A stretch of 64,000 bases of DNA, taken from NCBI RefSeq assembly GCF_001750285.1, contig NZ_MAMP01000022.1, forward strand, positions 372,001 through 436,000, read 5' to 3'. Source of the stretch: Domibacillus iocasae (GTDB lineage: Bacteria; Bacillota; Bacilli; Bacillales; Domibacillaceae). The position numbers were made by a program, and so were the translations under genes. The number at the start of each line of letters is the position of its first letter. The stretch's first letter is position 1. Shown one piece after another: positions 33,805 to 43,020 of the stretch. The notes below the pieces were generated by a model. The model did not search any database and was not told the DNA's origin. It was given only the letters and a program-made list of their open reading frames with translations.

Positions 33805-34313
33805 TGGCAGTCTGGCTCATACCTTTGATTGTTGCGGCTGTTATCGGAATTGGACTTTATAAAAACGTGAACATCTATGAAACGCTCACGGATGGAGCGA
33901 AAGAAGGGATGTACATGTGGATCGCAATCGTGCCGCATCTTGTTATCATGATGGCGGCGGTCGCTGTTTTTCGCGCATCAGGGGCTGCTGCAGAGCTTGC
34001 TTCATGGATGGCACCGTTCCTGTCCCTGTTCGGTATTCCAGCGGATGTGGTGCCGCTTGCACTAATCCGCCCCATTTCCGGTTCAGCGACGCTGGCGATG
34101 CTGGATCAGTTAATGCAAGAGCACGGTGCAGATTCGTATATTGCGAAACTTGCCGCTATTATGCAGGGCAGTACAGATACGACGCTTTATGTTCTCGCTG
34201 TTTACTTTGGGGCAGCTGGCATTAAAAAAACCGGAGATGCGCTGAAAATTGGCCTGCTGGCTGATGCAGCAGCATTTTTCTTTGCCATTATTGCCGCATC
34301 CTGGCTTTTATAG
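33804..34313 (+). CDS. spmB: Spore maturation protein B
   Basis: 169 residues, membrane, paired with SpmA; 'RPISGSATLAMLDQL' and 'GSTDTTLYVLAVYFG' are family signatures. The ATG overlaps the spmA TAA by one base, so translation is coupled. Confidence 0.92.
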   Translation: MAVWLIPLIVAAVIGIGLYKNVNIYETLTDGAKEGMYMWIAIVPHLVIMMAAVAVFRASGAAAELASWMAPFLSLFGIPADVVPLALIRPISGSATLAMLDQLMQEHGADSYIAKLAAIMQGSTDTTLYVLAVYFGAAGIKKTGDALKIGLLADAAAFFFAIIAASWLL

Positions 34314-34464
34314 GCAGATCAGGCTGCCAGCAAATGCCTTGTTTTTAAAACCAGATTTCAGAGTGGGGACAAAGTCAAACGCTGCTTCTCAGCAAAAACG
34401 TTTGTTTACGGAAAAAGATTGACGTTTGCAGAGATCCTGCTTTGTTTTTTACTTAAAGCCGATA

Positions 34465-34562
34465 GGTGAAGCCTGTTGGACTTTGCTTTCCCGGACAGTG
34501 CGAAAGGAGTCTCCCGACTCACTGTCCTTCCTGCAGGGAGTCTGTGTCCGGCAGCCTTCACC
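34465..34562. repeat. 98-bp palindromic intergenic repeat
   Basis: The ends GGTGAAGCCTGTTGG and CCGGCAGCCTTCACC are imperfect inverted copies. Inside, GGACAGTG pairs with CACTGTCC (34493-34527) around GAGTC-TCCC-GACTC. The layout resembles, from memory, short palindromic repeats scattered between Bacillus genes. Confidence 0.6.
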
Positions 34563-34700
34563 AAGTAGTTTTGAAAAGCAATAAGCAGAAGCGAAATAGC
34601 GGTTTTGTGCCTTTATAAAAAGAAAGATACGACCAAACTAAATCCTTTCGAGTCTTTTTAATATGCCCAATGCTAAAAAACAGTTTGTCTACAGCTTGAA

Positions 34701-34730
34701 GCCTGGTTTTATAACCAGGTTTTTTATTTT
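34701..34730 (+). terminator. Terminator upstream of rluB
   Basis: CCTGGTT (34702-34708), loop TTAT, AACCAGG (34713-34719), then TTTTTTATTTT. Confidence 0.85.
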
Positions 34731-34762
34731 GTCCAGCTCCAGGCGGCTACGGGAAGCTTTTT
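34730..34762. repeat. Truncated copy of the 1034-1160 repeat
   Basis: TGTCCAGCTCCAGGCG (34730-34745) matches 1036-1051 with one mismatch; the remainder of the element is missing and it runs into the rluB leader. Confidence 0.5.
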
Positions 34763-34837
34763 AAGTTTTCTTTTCCTTTTTCGATATTTGTGCCATAATG
34801 CTTAATGGACGAAAAGACAATTATAGAGGTGAAATAG

Positions 34838-35569
34838 ATGGAACGATTGCAAAAAGTGATCGCGCAGGCAGGAATCGCATCGCGCAGAAAAGCAGAACAG
34901 CTTATTGAAGAAGGAAAGGTAACCGTTAACGGCAAAAAAATTACCGAACTTGGCACGAAAGTTGGCTTACATGATGATGTACGTGTAGAAGGGGTACCAG
35001 TCGAACGGGAACGGAAAGTATATTATTTATTTTATAAGCCGCGCGGGGTCATTTCAGCGGTAACGGATGACAAAGGGAGAAAAACGGTCGTTGACTTTTT
35101 CCCGGAAGTAGAGGAGCGCATTTTTCCAGTCGGACGCCTTGATTATGATACATCCGGTCTTCTTCTGTTAACAAATGACGGTGAATTTGCCAACTTAATG
35201 ACGCACCCGCGCTATGAAATGGATAAAACGTATATCGCCAAAACAGAAGGCATCGTGCAGCGGCATCTTTTGAAACGGCTTATGTCCGGTTTAAAGCTTG
35301 AAGACGGCATGACCGCCCCGGCTAAAGTAAAAGAACTATCGATCGATCGGAAGAAAAACCGTTCGCTGCTTGAAATTACGATTCACGAAGGACGCAACCG
35401 TCAAGTGCGCCGTATGTTTGAAGCGATCGGGCACCCCGTGCAAAAGCTGCGCCGCGACCGGTTTGCCCACTTAACGCTGCACGGCTTAAACGCAGGCGAT
35501 TACCGTGAATTGACAGCGCATGAAATTAAGCAGCTGCGCACACTTGCTGAAACAGGCGCACTGCGTTAA
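34838..35569 (+). CDS. rluB: 23S rRNA pseudouridine synthase RluB
   Basis: 243 residues. S4 RNA-binding domain (~1-48, 'RLQKVIAQAGIASRRKAEQLI') precedes the RsuA/RluB catalytic domain with 'GRLDYDTSGLLLLTNDG' (catalytic Asp) and 'EGRNRQVRRMFEAIGHPV'. It modifies U2605 (E. coli numbering) in 23S rRNA. GAGGTGAAAT lies before the ATG. It precedes the res operon as in B. subtilis. Confidence 0.93.
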   Translation: MERLQKVIAQAGIASRRKAEQLIEEGKVTVNGKKITELGTKVGLHDDVRVEGVPVERERKVYYLFYKPRGVISAVTDDKGRKTVVDFFPEVEERIFPVGRLDYDTSGLLLLTNDGEFANLMTHPRYEMDKTYIAKTEGIVQRHLLKRLMSGLKLEDGMTAPAKVKELSIDRKKNRSLLEITIHEGRNRQVRRMFEAIGHPVQKLRRDRFAHLTLHGLNAGDYRELTAHEIKQLRTLAETGALR

Positions 35570-35625
35570 GTCATAAAACTGTCACATTAAAAAAGAGGAC
35601 TGTTTTCTTTAGAAGTAAGAAGTAA

Positions 35626-35634
35626 TGATATAAT
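35626..35634 (+). promoter_or_regulatory. Extended -10 promoter of resABC
   Basis: TGATATAAT matches the extended -10 (TGnTATAAT). No good -35 hexamer is seen, which is common for activator-dependent promoters; ResD activates resA in B. subtilis. Confidence 0.45.
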
Positions 35635-35689
35635 ATACGTAGTTTTTTACACATGTCCGTATAATGCAAGCGGGCTTGGAGGCTGAAAG

Positions 35690-36226
35690 ATGGATAAAAA
35701 GAAAAAACGGCTTTATATGCGGGCAGCGATTTTAGCAGTGCTGGCCGGACTTGTCATTTATGCACTTTATACGAATGTAACAAAAGAGTCACGTGGTGCG
35801 TTGGAGGCAGGAGACAAAGCGCCAGATTTCGTTTTAACGGATTTAAAGGGGGAGACACACCAGCTTTCGGATTATGAAGGAAAAGGGGTCTTTTTAAATT
35901 TCTGGGGCACTTGGTGTGAACCGTGTAAGGAAGAAATGCCGCATATGGAAAAGCTGGCAAATGAGTATGAAGGCCAGGTGGAAATTTTGGCTGTCAATGT
36001 AGGCGAGTCGGATTTTCAAGTAAATAATTTTGCAAAACAGTACGGCCTGACATTCCCGATTGCCATTGATTCGGGAAAAGAAGTGATGGATACGTACGGG
36101 GTTGACCCACTTCCGACGACGTTTATGATTAAGCCAGACGGAACGATTGATCAAATAGTGATCGGCGGCTTAATTCAAGAAGAGCAGGTGCGAGCGTTGT
36201 TTGAACGGGTAAAGCCATCATCGTAA
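35690..36226 (+). CDS. resA: Thiol-disulfide oxidoreductase ResA
   Basis: 178 residues. N-terminal membrane anchor (~9-27), then a thioredoxin fold with C76-E-P-C79 in 'GTWCEPCKEE', the ResA-specific CEPC motif, and cis-Pro in 'DPLPTTF'. It reduces apocytochrome c heme-site cysteines outside the membrane. First gene of resABC. Confidence 0.94.
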   Translation: MDKKKKRLYMRAAILAVLAGLVIYALYTNVTKESRGALEAGDKAPDFVLTDLKGETHQLSDYEGKGVFLNFWGTWCEPCKEEMPHMEKLANEYEGQVEILAVNVGESDFQVNNFAKQYGLTFPIAIDSGKEVMDTYGVDPLPTTFMIKPDGTIDQIVIGGLIQEEQVRALFERVKPSS

Positions 36227-36239
36227 AGGGAGTTTTCGT

Positions 36240-37856
36240 ATGGGGAAAGTGAAGTGCGAATGCGGCCATGTAAATCCGAACGGCACGATTTTATGTGAAT
36301 CGTGCGGACGGGCGCTGACGGAAAAAGCAAAACAAGAGAAGTTCGTTGATATGCGCTATGAAGGAAGTGCGCGCCGCTCGCAAACGTACAACAAAACGAT
36401 CATTGATAAAGTATGGAATTTCTTTTCATCGGTGAAAGTAGGCATTTGGATCATCGTCCTCCTGCTCGTTGCCGCATCATTCGGGACAATTTTGCCGCAG
36501 GAGTTTTACATCCCATCCAATATGCCGGCCGAAATGTATTATGAAGATGTATACGGCCAATTCGGCAAAATTTATTACATGATCGGCTTTCATGATTTGT
36601 ATAACTCAGTCTGGTTCAGTGCGCTCGTGGCGGCACTTGGTGTGTCGCTTGTGATCGCAAGTCTTGACCGGGTTGTTCCATTGTACCGTGCGTTAAAAAA
36701 CCAGCGGGTCGACCGCCATGAATCATTTATGAAAAAGCAGCGGCTGTTTGCGGAGCAGGAAGGTACACTGCAAGCTTCGGAAATAGAAAAAATAAAAGTG
36801 AAACTGGCAAAAAAACGGTATAAAGTCCGCATGGAAAACGGCGCGCTTTTGGCGGAAAAAAATAGATTTACAAGATGGGGTCCATATGTGAACCATGTGG
36901 GATTAATTATTTTCCTTCTTGGCGCATTGCTTCGGTCAGTTCCAGGCATGTACATAGATGAGCTGCTTTGGATTCGTGAAGGGGAAACGCTTCAAGTGCC
37001 GGGCACAGATGGCGCCTATTACGTGAAAAATAATGAGTTCACTTTAGAGAATTATGAAGAAGGCGAAGATCCGGAAGTATTTGACGAAGCGATTGACCGG
37101 GTGGGAACGGTGGCGAAAAACTACCAGACCGATGCGATATTGTATCGGGATGAAAACAATGAACTTCCTGGTGCCGAGCCAGAACTGACAGAAGTACAGG
37201 CGAAGTCGATTCAAGTAAACCAGCCGATGAAGTTTGACCAGTTTGCTGTGTATCAAACAAGTTTCCGCCAGGACGAAATGAAAGCGATGCATTTTGCGCT
37301 GACAAACAAAGAAACCGGTGAAGAGTTCGGTGAAATTGTCGTCGATTTGTTTGATCAGCAAGAGTCCTATGATCTTGGCAGCGGCTATAAAGTAGAGCTT
37401 CGTGGCTATTATCCGGATTTTGATGGGTTTAGCGAATCAGGCGAACCGGTATCAAAATCACCACTGCCAAACAACCCGGCATTTCTTTTTAATATGATCA
37501 CGCCGGAAACGCCAGACGGGGAAATGAGCTTTGCCCAAATTCGCAACACGATGGAACCGCTTGGTGAAACCGAATATAAAATGGCATTTAAAAACTTAGA
37601 AACCCGTGACGTATCCGCCTTAACAATCCGAAAAGATTTAACGCTTCCAATTTTAGCGGTCGGCGGCATTGTTTTTATGATCGGCGTTATTCAAGGTTCG
37701 TACTGGAATCACCGGCGTCTATGGATTCGGGAAAAAGAAGGACGTATATATGTGGCCGGCCATACGAACAAAAACTGGCACGGGTTAAAACGTGAAATTC
37801 ACTCTGTTCTGAACGGCACAGCGATTCCGGAGCCGGAGGACAGACAAAAGGATTAA
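36240..37856 (+). CDS. resB: Cytochrome c biogenesis protein ResB
   Basis: 538 residues. A short N-terminal zinc-ribbon-like pair of CxC/CxxC ('CECGH', 'CESCG', residues 5-22) precedes membrane segments (~58-78, ~115-140, ~215-235), a large external domain and a last segment ('LPILAVGGIVFMIGVI'). With ResC it delivers heme to apocytochrome c. It starts 13 nt after resA. The N-terminal zinc-ribbon-like part is worth comparing with relatives. Confidence 0.92.
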   Translation: MGKVKCECGHVNPNGTILCESCGRALTEKAKQEKFVDMRYEGSARRSQTYNKTIIDKVWNFFSSVKVGIWIIVLLLVAASFGTILPQEFYIPSNMPAEMYYEDVYGQFGKIYYMIGFHDLYNSVWFSALVAALGVSLVIASLDRVVPLYRALKNQRVDRHESFMKKQRLFAEQEGTLQASEIEKIKVKLAKKRYKVRMENGALLAEKNRFTRWGPYVNHVGLIIFLLGALLRSVPGMYIDELLWIREGETLQVPGTDGAYYVKNNEFTLENYEEGEDPEVFDEAIDRVGTVAKNYQTDAILYRDENNELPGAEPELTEVQAKSIQVNQPMKFDQFAVYQTSFRQDEMKAMHFALTNKETGEEFGEIVVDLFDQQESYDLGSGYKVELRGYYPDFDGFSESGEPVSKSPLPNNPAFLFNMITPETPDGEMSFAQIRNTMEPLGETEYKMAFKNLETRDVSALTIRKDLTLPILAVGGIVFMIGVIQGSYWNHRRLWIREKEGRIYVAGHTNKNWHGLKREIHSVLNGTAIPEPEDRQKD

Positions 37857-37871
37857 GGGGGCACACGCTCA

Positions 37872-39059
37872 ATGTCAGATTTAGCAGGCGTTAGCAGTAC
37901 GCTGCTCTATGCAGCTTTTCTTTTATATTTAGTCGCCACGTTCCTTTTTGGTGGTTCAATTCGCCAAAAAGGGCTGCGTGATGGGGAAGTTGTGAACCGC
38001 TGGGGCAGACTCGGCATTATCGTTACCATTGTTGGATTTGCGGCGCAGCTTGGCTACTTTTTTACACGCTGGGCGGCAGCAGGCCATGCGCCGGTCAGTA
38101 ACTTATTTGAATTCACAACGTTTTTTGGGATGATGATTGTTGGCTCGTTTATTTTAATTTTCTTTATTTATAAAACAGTGGTGCTCGGGTTGTTTGCTTT
38201 GCCAATCGCGGTTATTATTATTGCGTATGCGAGCATGTTTCCGCGCGAAATCAGCCCGCTTATTCCGGCTCTTCAAAGTGACTGGCTGCACATTCATGTG
38301 ACAACAGCGGCAGCTGGACAGGGGATACTTGCAATCAGTTTCATTGCCGGCATCATTTATTTAATTAAAAACATTGATCAATCCGTCAGTACAAAAAAAA
38401 CAAAATGGCTTGAAGCGGTTATGTTTTTTATTGTATCGGTTGTTGCGTTTATTTTGATTACGAGTGGTTTTGCGCTGGCGGACTATAAAGCAGAGTTTGA
38501 GTACGTCAATAAAGAAGATGCAGCTGCACAGCAGGAATTCACATTACCGGCACTTGTAGGGCCGAACGAAGGTACACTTTTGACGGCAGAAAAAATGGAG
38601 CCGCTTGCTGATATGCCAGCATTTATCAATGCGAAAAAGTTAAATACGGTATTATGGTCACTTGCCGGCGGTATAATTTTATATGTATTGATTCGATTGA
38701 TTACGAGAAAAAGAGTCGCAGCGCTGCTGCAGCCGCTCGTTCGGAATGTTAGCTCGGATCTTCTTGACGAAATTAGCTACCGCTCTGTATTAATCGGTTT
38801 TCCTGTCTTTACACTCGGTGCGCTTATTTTTGCGATGATTTGGGCGCAGATCGCCTGGACACGCTTTTGGGGCTGGGACCCTAAGGAAGTATGGGCGCTT
38901 ATTACATTCTTGTTTTATGCAGCCTTCCTGCATTTACGCTTGTCAAAAGGATGGCACGGTGAAAGATCTGCCTGGCTGGCTGTTATAGGATTCGGTATTA
39001 TTATGTTTAACCTTGTTGCGGTTAACCTTGTTATTGCCGGATTACATTCATACGCATAA
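37872..39059 (+). CDS. resC: Cytochrome c biogenesis protein ResC/CcsB
   Basis: 395 residues, about eight membrane segments. The heme-handling WWD motif '[12 protein letters not shown]' near residue 337 and flanking His residues ('[12 protein letters not shown]') are intact. It exports heme with ResB. AAGGGGG precedes the ATG. A terminator closes the operon before resD. Confidence 0.93.
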   Translation: MSDLAGVSSTLLYAAFLLYLVATFLFGGSIRQKGLRDGEVVNRWGRLGIIVTIVGFAAQLGYFFTRWAAAGHAPVSNLFEFTTFFGMMIVGSFILIFFIYKTVVLGLFALPIAVIIIAYASMFPREISPLIPALQSDWLHIHVTTAAAGQGILAISFIAGIIYLIKNIDQSVSTKKTKWLEAVMFFIVSVVAFILITSGFALADYKAEFEYVNKEDAAAQQEFTLPALVGPNEGTLLTAEKMEPLADMPAFINAKKLNTVLWSLAGGIILYVLIRLITRKRVAALLQPLVRNVSSDLLDEISYRSVLIGFPVFTLGALIFAMIWAQIAWTRFWGWDPKEVWALITFLFYAAFLHLRLSKGWHGERSAWLAVIGFGIIMFNLVAVNLVIAGLHSYA

Positions 39060-39068
39060 GAAATTAAC

Positions 39069-39097
39069 TCCCCGTCTTTGGCGGGGGGCTTTTTTTG
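39069..39097 (+). terminator. resABC terminator
   Basis: CCCCG (39070-39074) pairs with CGGGG around a 7-nt loop, followed by GGCTTTTTTT. Confidence 0.75.
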
Positions 39098-39140
39098 TAT
39101 TATAATAGTAGATATTGTGCGTATTGGGAGGGAAAATTTT

Positions 39141-39857
39141 TTGGAAAAAGAATTAAGCATTTTAGTGGTTGATGATGAGGAACGAATTCGCCGGCTGCTG
39201 CGGATGTACCTGGAACGTGAAAATTATATCATTGATGAGGCGGCGGACGGGGAAGAAGCGCTCGAAAAAGCACTCGAAAATGAGTATGACTGTATTTTGC
39301 TTGATATCATGATGCCGGGCAAAGATGGCATTGAAGTATGCCGGGAGCTGCGGGTAACGAAAGCGACACCGGTCATTATGCTGACAGCAAAAGGTGAGGA
39401 AGCAAACCGGGTACAGGGGTTTGAAGTGGGCACTGATGACTACATAGTCAAGCCGTTTAGTCCGCGTGAGGTCGTGCTGCGGGTAAAAGCGCTTTTACGG
39501 CGCTCTTCACCAACAACGTATTTACATACGGATACAAAATCAAAAGATTTAATTGTGTACAATCATTTGACGATCGATAATGACGCCCATCGGGTAACGG
39601 CAGACGGCGAAGAAGTGAATTTGACGCCGAAAGAATATGAGCTTCTTTATTTTCTCGCCAAAGCGCCAGATAAAGTGTTTGACCGGGAGCATTTGCTGAA
39701 AGAAGTGTGGCATTATGAATTTTTCGGTGATTTACGAACAGTTGACACGCATGTGAAGAGGCTGCGGGAAAAGCTGAACAAAGTGTCTGAGGAAGCTGCG
39801 AAAATGATTGTAACGGTTTGGGGTGTCGGCTATAAGTTCGAGGTAGGGAATGAATGA
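39141..39857 (+). CDS. resD: Response regulator ResD
   Basis: 238 residues, OmpR type. Receiver Asp in 'LLDIMMPGKDG', acidic pair 'VVDDEER', Lys in 'IVKPFSPRE'; C-terminal winged helix ends 'VDTHVKRLREKLNK'. It controls respiration and anaerobic genes with ResE. TTG 39141 is the start: GGGAGGG lies 9 nt upstream and the length matches B. subtilis ResD (240). Its stop overlaps resE (ATGA). Confidence 0.94.
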   Translation: MEKELSILVVDDEERIRRLLRMYLERENYIIDEAADGEEALEKALENEYDCILLDIMMPGKDGIEVCRELRVTKATPVIMLTAKGEEANRVQGFEVGTDDYIVKPFSPREVVLRVKALLRRSSPTTYLHTDTKSKDLIVYNHLTIDNDAHRVTADGEEVNLTPKEYELLYFLAKAPDKVFDREHLLKEVWHYEFFGDLRTVDTHVKRLREKLNKVSEEAAKMIVTVWGVGYKFEVGNE

Positions 39858-41632
39858 AAATATGGAGAAGTGTTGTCGGGAAGCTATGGATCACGATCCT
39901 GCTTCTCGTTTCCTTTGTGCTGGCCTTTTTAACAATTTTGTTATTGGAGTTTTTTGAGAACTACCACATTTCACAAGTAGAGCAGCAGCTTGAAAATACA
40001 GCTGAAAAAATTGCCGCGGTCATTGAAAACCACGAAAATGAACAAACGGGACTTGAAGTAGCCTGGGAGCTGGTCGACGACCCGGCGCACATTTTAATCG
40101 CTGAAAATGAGCAGGTTTTTCATTTTCACCCTTTGGAAGCAGATGAGTCTAAAATCAGCCGGGAAACGATTACAACTGACCCGAAGCTGTCCGCTGTTTT
40201 TGACAATCAAAAGAAAGTAGAAGCAGAGATCAATATAGGGAGCGAAACAGATACAGACAGCCGGTATGAAAATTCGTTTATCGTCGGAGTTCCGTTTCAG
40301 TTGAACAACGGCGAGAATGGCGCTGTCTTTATTTATCAGTCACTTGGAGTCATGAAAGAAACTACGGAGCAGACAACGAAACTCATCTTAATTGCTGCCG
40401 GCATTGCCATTATTTTAACGACGGTTTTTGCGTTTTTCCTTTCAACACGTGTAACAGCGCCACTTCGTAAAATGCGGGAAGCCGCCACCGAATTGTCGCA
40501 AGGGCACTTTGATACGAAAGTGCCGATTTTAACCAATGATGAGATTGGTGCGCTGGCGACATCATTCAACCGGATGGCGTATCAGCTAAAGGGAAATATT
40601 CATGCGCTGAATCAGGAAAAAGAGCAGCTGTCGAGTATTTTAAGCTCAATGGCAGACGGAGTCATTACGCTGGACCAGGATGGGGATGTTTTAATTACAA
40701 ATCCGCCGGCGCGGCAATTTTTACATGACTGGAATTTTGAAAAAAAGACGAACGGGGCCAGAGAAGAAACGCCGACGCTTTTGCAGGATTTATTTAAGAA
40801 AGCAGTGAAAACAGAAACCGAGCAAGAAGGCGAACTAACGATGCAGGGTCGTTCATATGTCATCATTGTCAGCCCGCTTTATAACGCAGATTCTGTCCGG
40901 GGTGCGGTCACGGTTGTCCGGGATATGACGGAAGAGCGAAGACTTGACAAATTGCGGGAAGACTTTATCGCCAATGTTTCACATGAGCTGCGGACACCTA
41001 TTTCGATGATGCAGGGTTACAGCGAAGCGATTGTCGATGACATTGCGGCAACGGAAGAAGAAAAGCGTGAAATCGCGCAAATTATCCATGAAGAGTCGCT
41101 GCGAATGGGCCGTCTTGTCAATGAATTACTTGACCTTGCCCGGATGCAGGCCGGCCATATTACATTAAACAAAGCGGAAACCGCCCTTGAGCCGTTTTTG
41201 CAGCGTGTGACAAATAAATTTCAAGGGCTTGCCAAAGAAAAGAATATTTTTCTTTCAGCGGAAACCGCTCATACTCAAACGGCCGCACTCATCGATGAAG
41301 ACCGAATTGAGCAGGTGCTGACAAACTTGATTGATAATGCACTCCGCCACACACCAGATAATGGACGTGTCATGGTTGTTCATGAAGTAAAGGATGATTA
41401 TCATCTTATTCAGGTTGAAGATTCAGGAGCCGGGATTCCGGAAGAGGACCTGCCATTTGTGTTTGAACGATTTTATAAAGCAGATAAAGCAAGGACACGT
41501 GGAATAGCTGGGACAGGTCTCGGTTTGTCTATTGCTAAAAATATTGTTCATGCACACGGTGGAACAATCAAAGTACAAAGCCGGTTAGGGCATGGCACGG
41601 TCTTTTTCTTTACGCTGCCACGCCAGGCTTGA
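39854..41632 (+). CDS. resE: Sensor histidine kinase ResE
   Basis: 592 residues. TM1 (~12-32), external loop, TM2 (~180-200), HAMP (~200-253), PAS (~260-365), HisKA with 'NVSHELRTPISMM' and HATPase with 'NLIDNALRHT', 'DSGAGIP', 'GTGLGLS'. It phosphorylates ResD under oxygen limitation or NO. It is the last res gene; a promoter for ribU begins in its stop codon. sigX-rsiX, next in B. subtilis, are absent. Confidence 0.94.
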   Translation: MKIWRSVVGKLWITILLLVSFVLAFLTILLLEFFENYHISQVEQQLENTAEKIAAVIENHENEQTGLEVAWELVDDPAHILIAENEQVFHFHPLEADESKISRETITTDPKLSAVFDNQKKVEAEINIGSETDTDSRYENSFIVGVPFQLNNGENGAVFIYQSLGVMKETTEQTTKLILIAAGIAIILTTVFAFFLSTRVTAPLRKMREAATELSQGHFDTKVPILTNDEIGALATSFNRMAYQLKGNIHALNQEKEQLSSILSSMADGVITLDQDGDVLITNPPARQFLHDWNFEKKTNGAREETPTLLQDLFKKAVKTETEQEGELTMQGRSYVIIVSPLYNADSVRGAVTVVRDMTEERRLDKLREDFIANVSHELRTPISMMQGYSEAIVDDIAATEEEKREIAQIIHEESLRMGRLVNELLDLARMQAGHITLNKAETALEPFLQRVTNKFQGLAKEKNIFLSAETAHTQTAALIDEDRIEQVLTNLIDNALRHTPDNGRVMVVHEVKDDYHLIQVEDSGAGIPEEDLPFVFERFYKADKARTRGIAGTGLGLSIAKNIVHAHGGTIKVQSRLGHGTVFFFTLPRQA

Positions 41633-41658
41633 CAATTTTATTTCACTTTTGAGATAAT
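41629..41658 (+). promoter_or_regulatory. Sigma-A promoter of ribU
   Basis: Consensus TTGACA (41629-41634), 18 nt, GATAAT (41653-41658). The -35 overlaps the resE stop codon. The FMN riboswitch starts about 22 nt downstream. Confidence 0.8.
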
Positions 41659-41680
41659 GGGAGTCAAATTAAATCATTTC

Positions 41681-41805
41681 ATCTTCGGGGCGTGGTGAAA
41701 TTCCCGACCGGCGGTAATGGACATGGTCCTTGAGCCCGCGAGCCGATAAGGCAGGATCCGGTGTAATTCCGGAGCCGACAGTATAGTCTGGATGGGAGAA
41801 GATGA
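41681..41805 (+). promoter_or_regulatory. FMN riboswitch (RFN element)
   Basis: All conserved blocks are present in order: CTTCGGGG, GTGAAATTCCCGACCGGCGGT, AGCCCGCGA, GGCAGGATCCGGTGTAATTC (abridged), CCGACAGTATAGTCTGGATG and the closing GAAGATG that pairs with the first block. FMN binding should favour the downstream terminator and shut off ribU. Confidence 0.97.
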
Positions 41806-41862
41806 AGGTATGCCTGCGTTCAAAAAAGCAATACAAGAACGTTTTTTCATGCATGACTTTTC

Positions 41863-41896
41863 TCCCCTTAAGCTGCTGCTTAAGGGGAATTTGCTT
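41863..41896 (+). terminator. Riboswitch-controlled terminator
   Basis: Perfect 11-bp stem TCCCCTTAAGC (41863-41873), loop TGCT, GCTTAAGGGGA (41878-41888), then ATTTGCTTTTT. It lies between the FMN aptamer and ribU. Confidence 0.85.
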
Positions 41897-41955
41897 TTTG
41901 TGGCTGCGTGTGCCTTCCTTCTGAAGAGATGGATGAAAAAGAAGGAGAATGACCA

Positions 41956-42528
41956 ATGAAGAAGAACAATGTACGTGTATTAACGGCTGTCGGGCTGCTT
42001 TCAACGCTTTCCTACCTGTTGATGCTGCTCAACTTTCCGATCCCGCCATTTCCGGGTTTTCTTATGATTGATTTTAGTGATGTGCCGGCGCTGCTTGCGG
42101 CAATTGTTTTTGGTCCTGTAGCCGGCATTACCGTAGAATTTTTGAAAAATGTCATGAACTTTATTATGACAGGCAGTCCCACTGGCGTTCCAGTCGGTCA
42201 CTTGGCCAATTTTGCGGCTGGTGTGACGTTTATTCTGCCTGTTTATTACGTATATAAACGCTTTGAATCAAAAAAATCCATGCCATTTGCCATTTTGGCG
42301 GGTGTTGTTTCCATGTCAGCAATTATGAGTGTTATGAATTATTTTGTTATCCTGCCGGCGTACACACTGTTTCTTGGCTCTCCGGCAATGAGCGGTACGG
42401 AAATGAGCCAAATGATTGTAGCGGGTATTTTGCCATTCAACCTCGTGAAAGGCGTGATTGTAGGGGTTGTGTTTTACATGATTTTCACTCGTCTCCACAT
42501 CTGGACGAAAAAGCTTGCTGCTTCATGA
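41956..42528 (+). CDS. ribU: Riboflavin ECF transporter S component RibU
   Basis: 190 residues, six membrane segments. 'PFPGFLMIDFSDVPALLAAI' with 'GPVAG' and 'EFLKN' is the RibU signature, including residues that bind riboflavin. It works with the shared EcfAA'T energising module. The upstream FMN riboswitch and the absence of ribDEAH at the ribT site fit import-based supply, though biosynthesis genes may be elsewhere. Confidence 0.95.
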   Translation: MKKNNVRVLTAVGLLSTLSYLLMLLNFPIPPFPGFLMIDFSDVPALLAAIVFGPVAGITVEFLKNVMNFIMTGSPTGVPVGHLANFAAGVTFILPVYYVYKRFESKKSMPFAILAGVVSMSAIMSVMNYFVILPAYTLFLGSPAMSGTEMSQMIVAGILPFNLVKGVIVGVVFYMIFTRLHIWTKKLAAS

Positions 42529-42530
42529 AC

Positions 42531-42568
42531 AAAAAAACCGGCGCCCGCTCAGGACACCGGTTTTTTTT
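42531..42568. terminator. Bidirectional terminator between ribU and fer
   Basis: AAAAAAACCGG (42531-42541) pairs with CCGGTTTTTTT (42557-42567). T tracts on both strands end ribU and fer. Confidence 0.9.
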
Positions 42569-42820
<252 letters not shown>

Positions 42821-43020
42821 TTAAACCTCCTATAAAATCAGTCAGTAAGCGTAGTTGAAAACACTTCTATTCTTCATTTTAAATCCGATTAATTTACTTT
42901 TCAATAAAAAACTTCTCGCCGCCCTAATGAAAGAGCTTTCATATGGGGGACGATAAAAAATAAAGACAGGAACGCATGTTTTGTGATACACTATCGCTGT
43001 AAAAGAAGGGTGGGATAAAT

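Larger units (their letters stand above)
34314..34837. other. Intergenic region between spmB and rluB
   Basis: 524 nt with no credible gene. It holds an imperfect inverted repeat (34465-34562), a strong terminator (34701-34730) and the truncated copy of the dispersed repeat (34730-34762). Confidence 0.6.
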
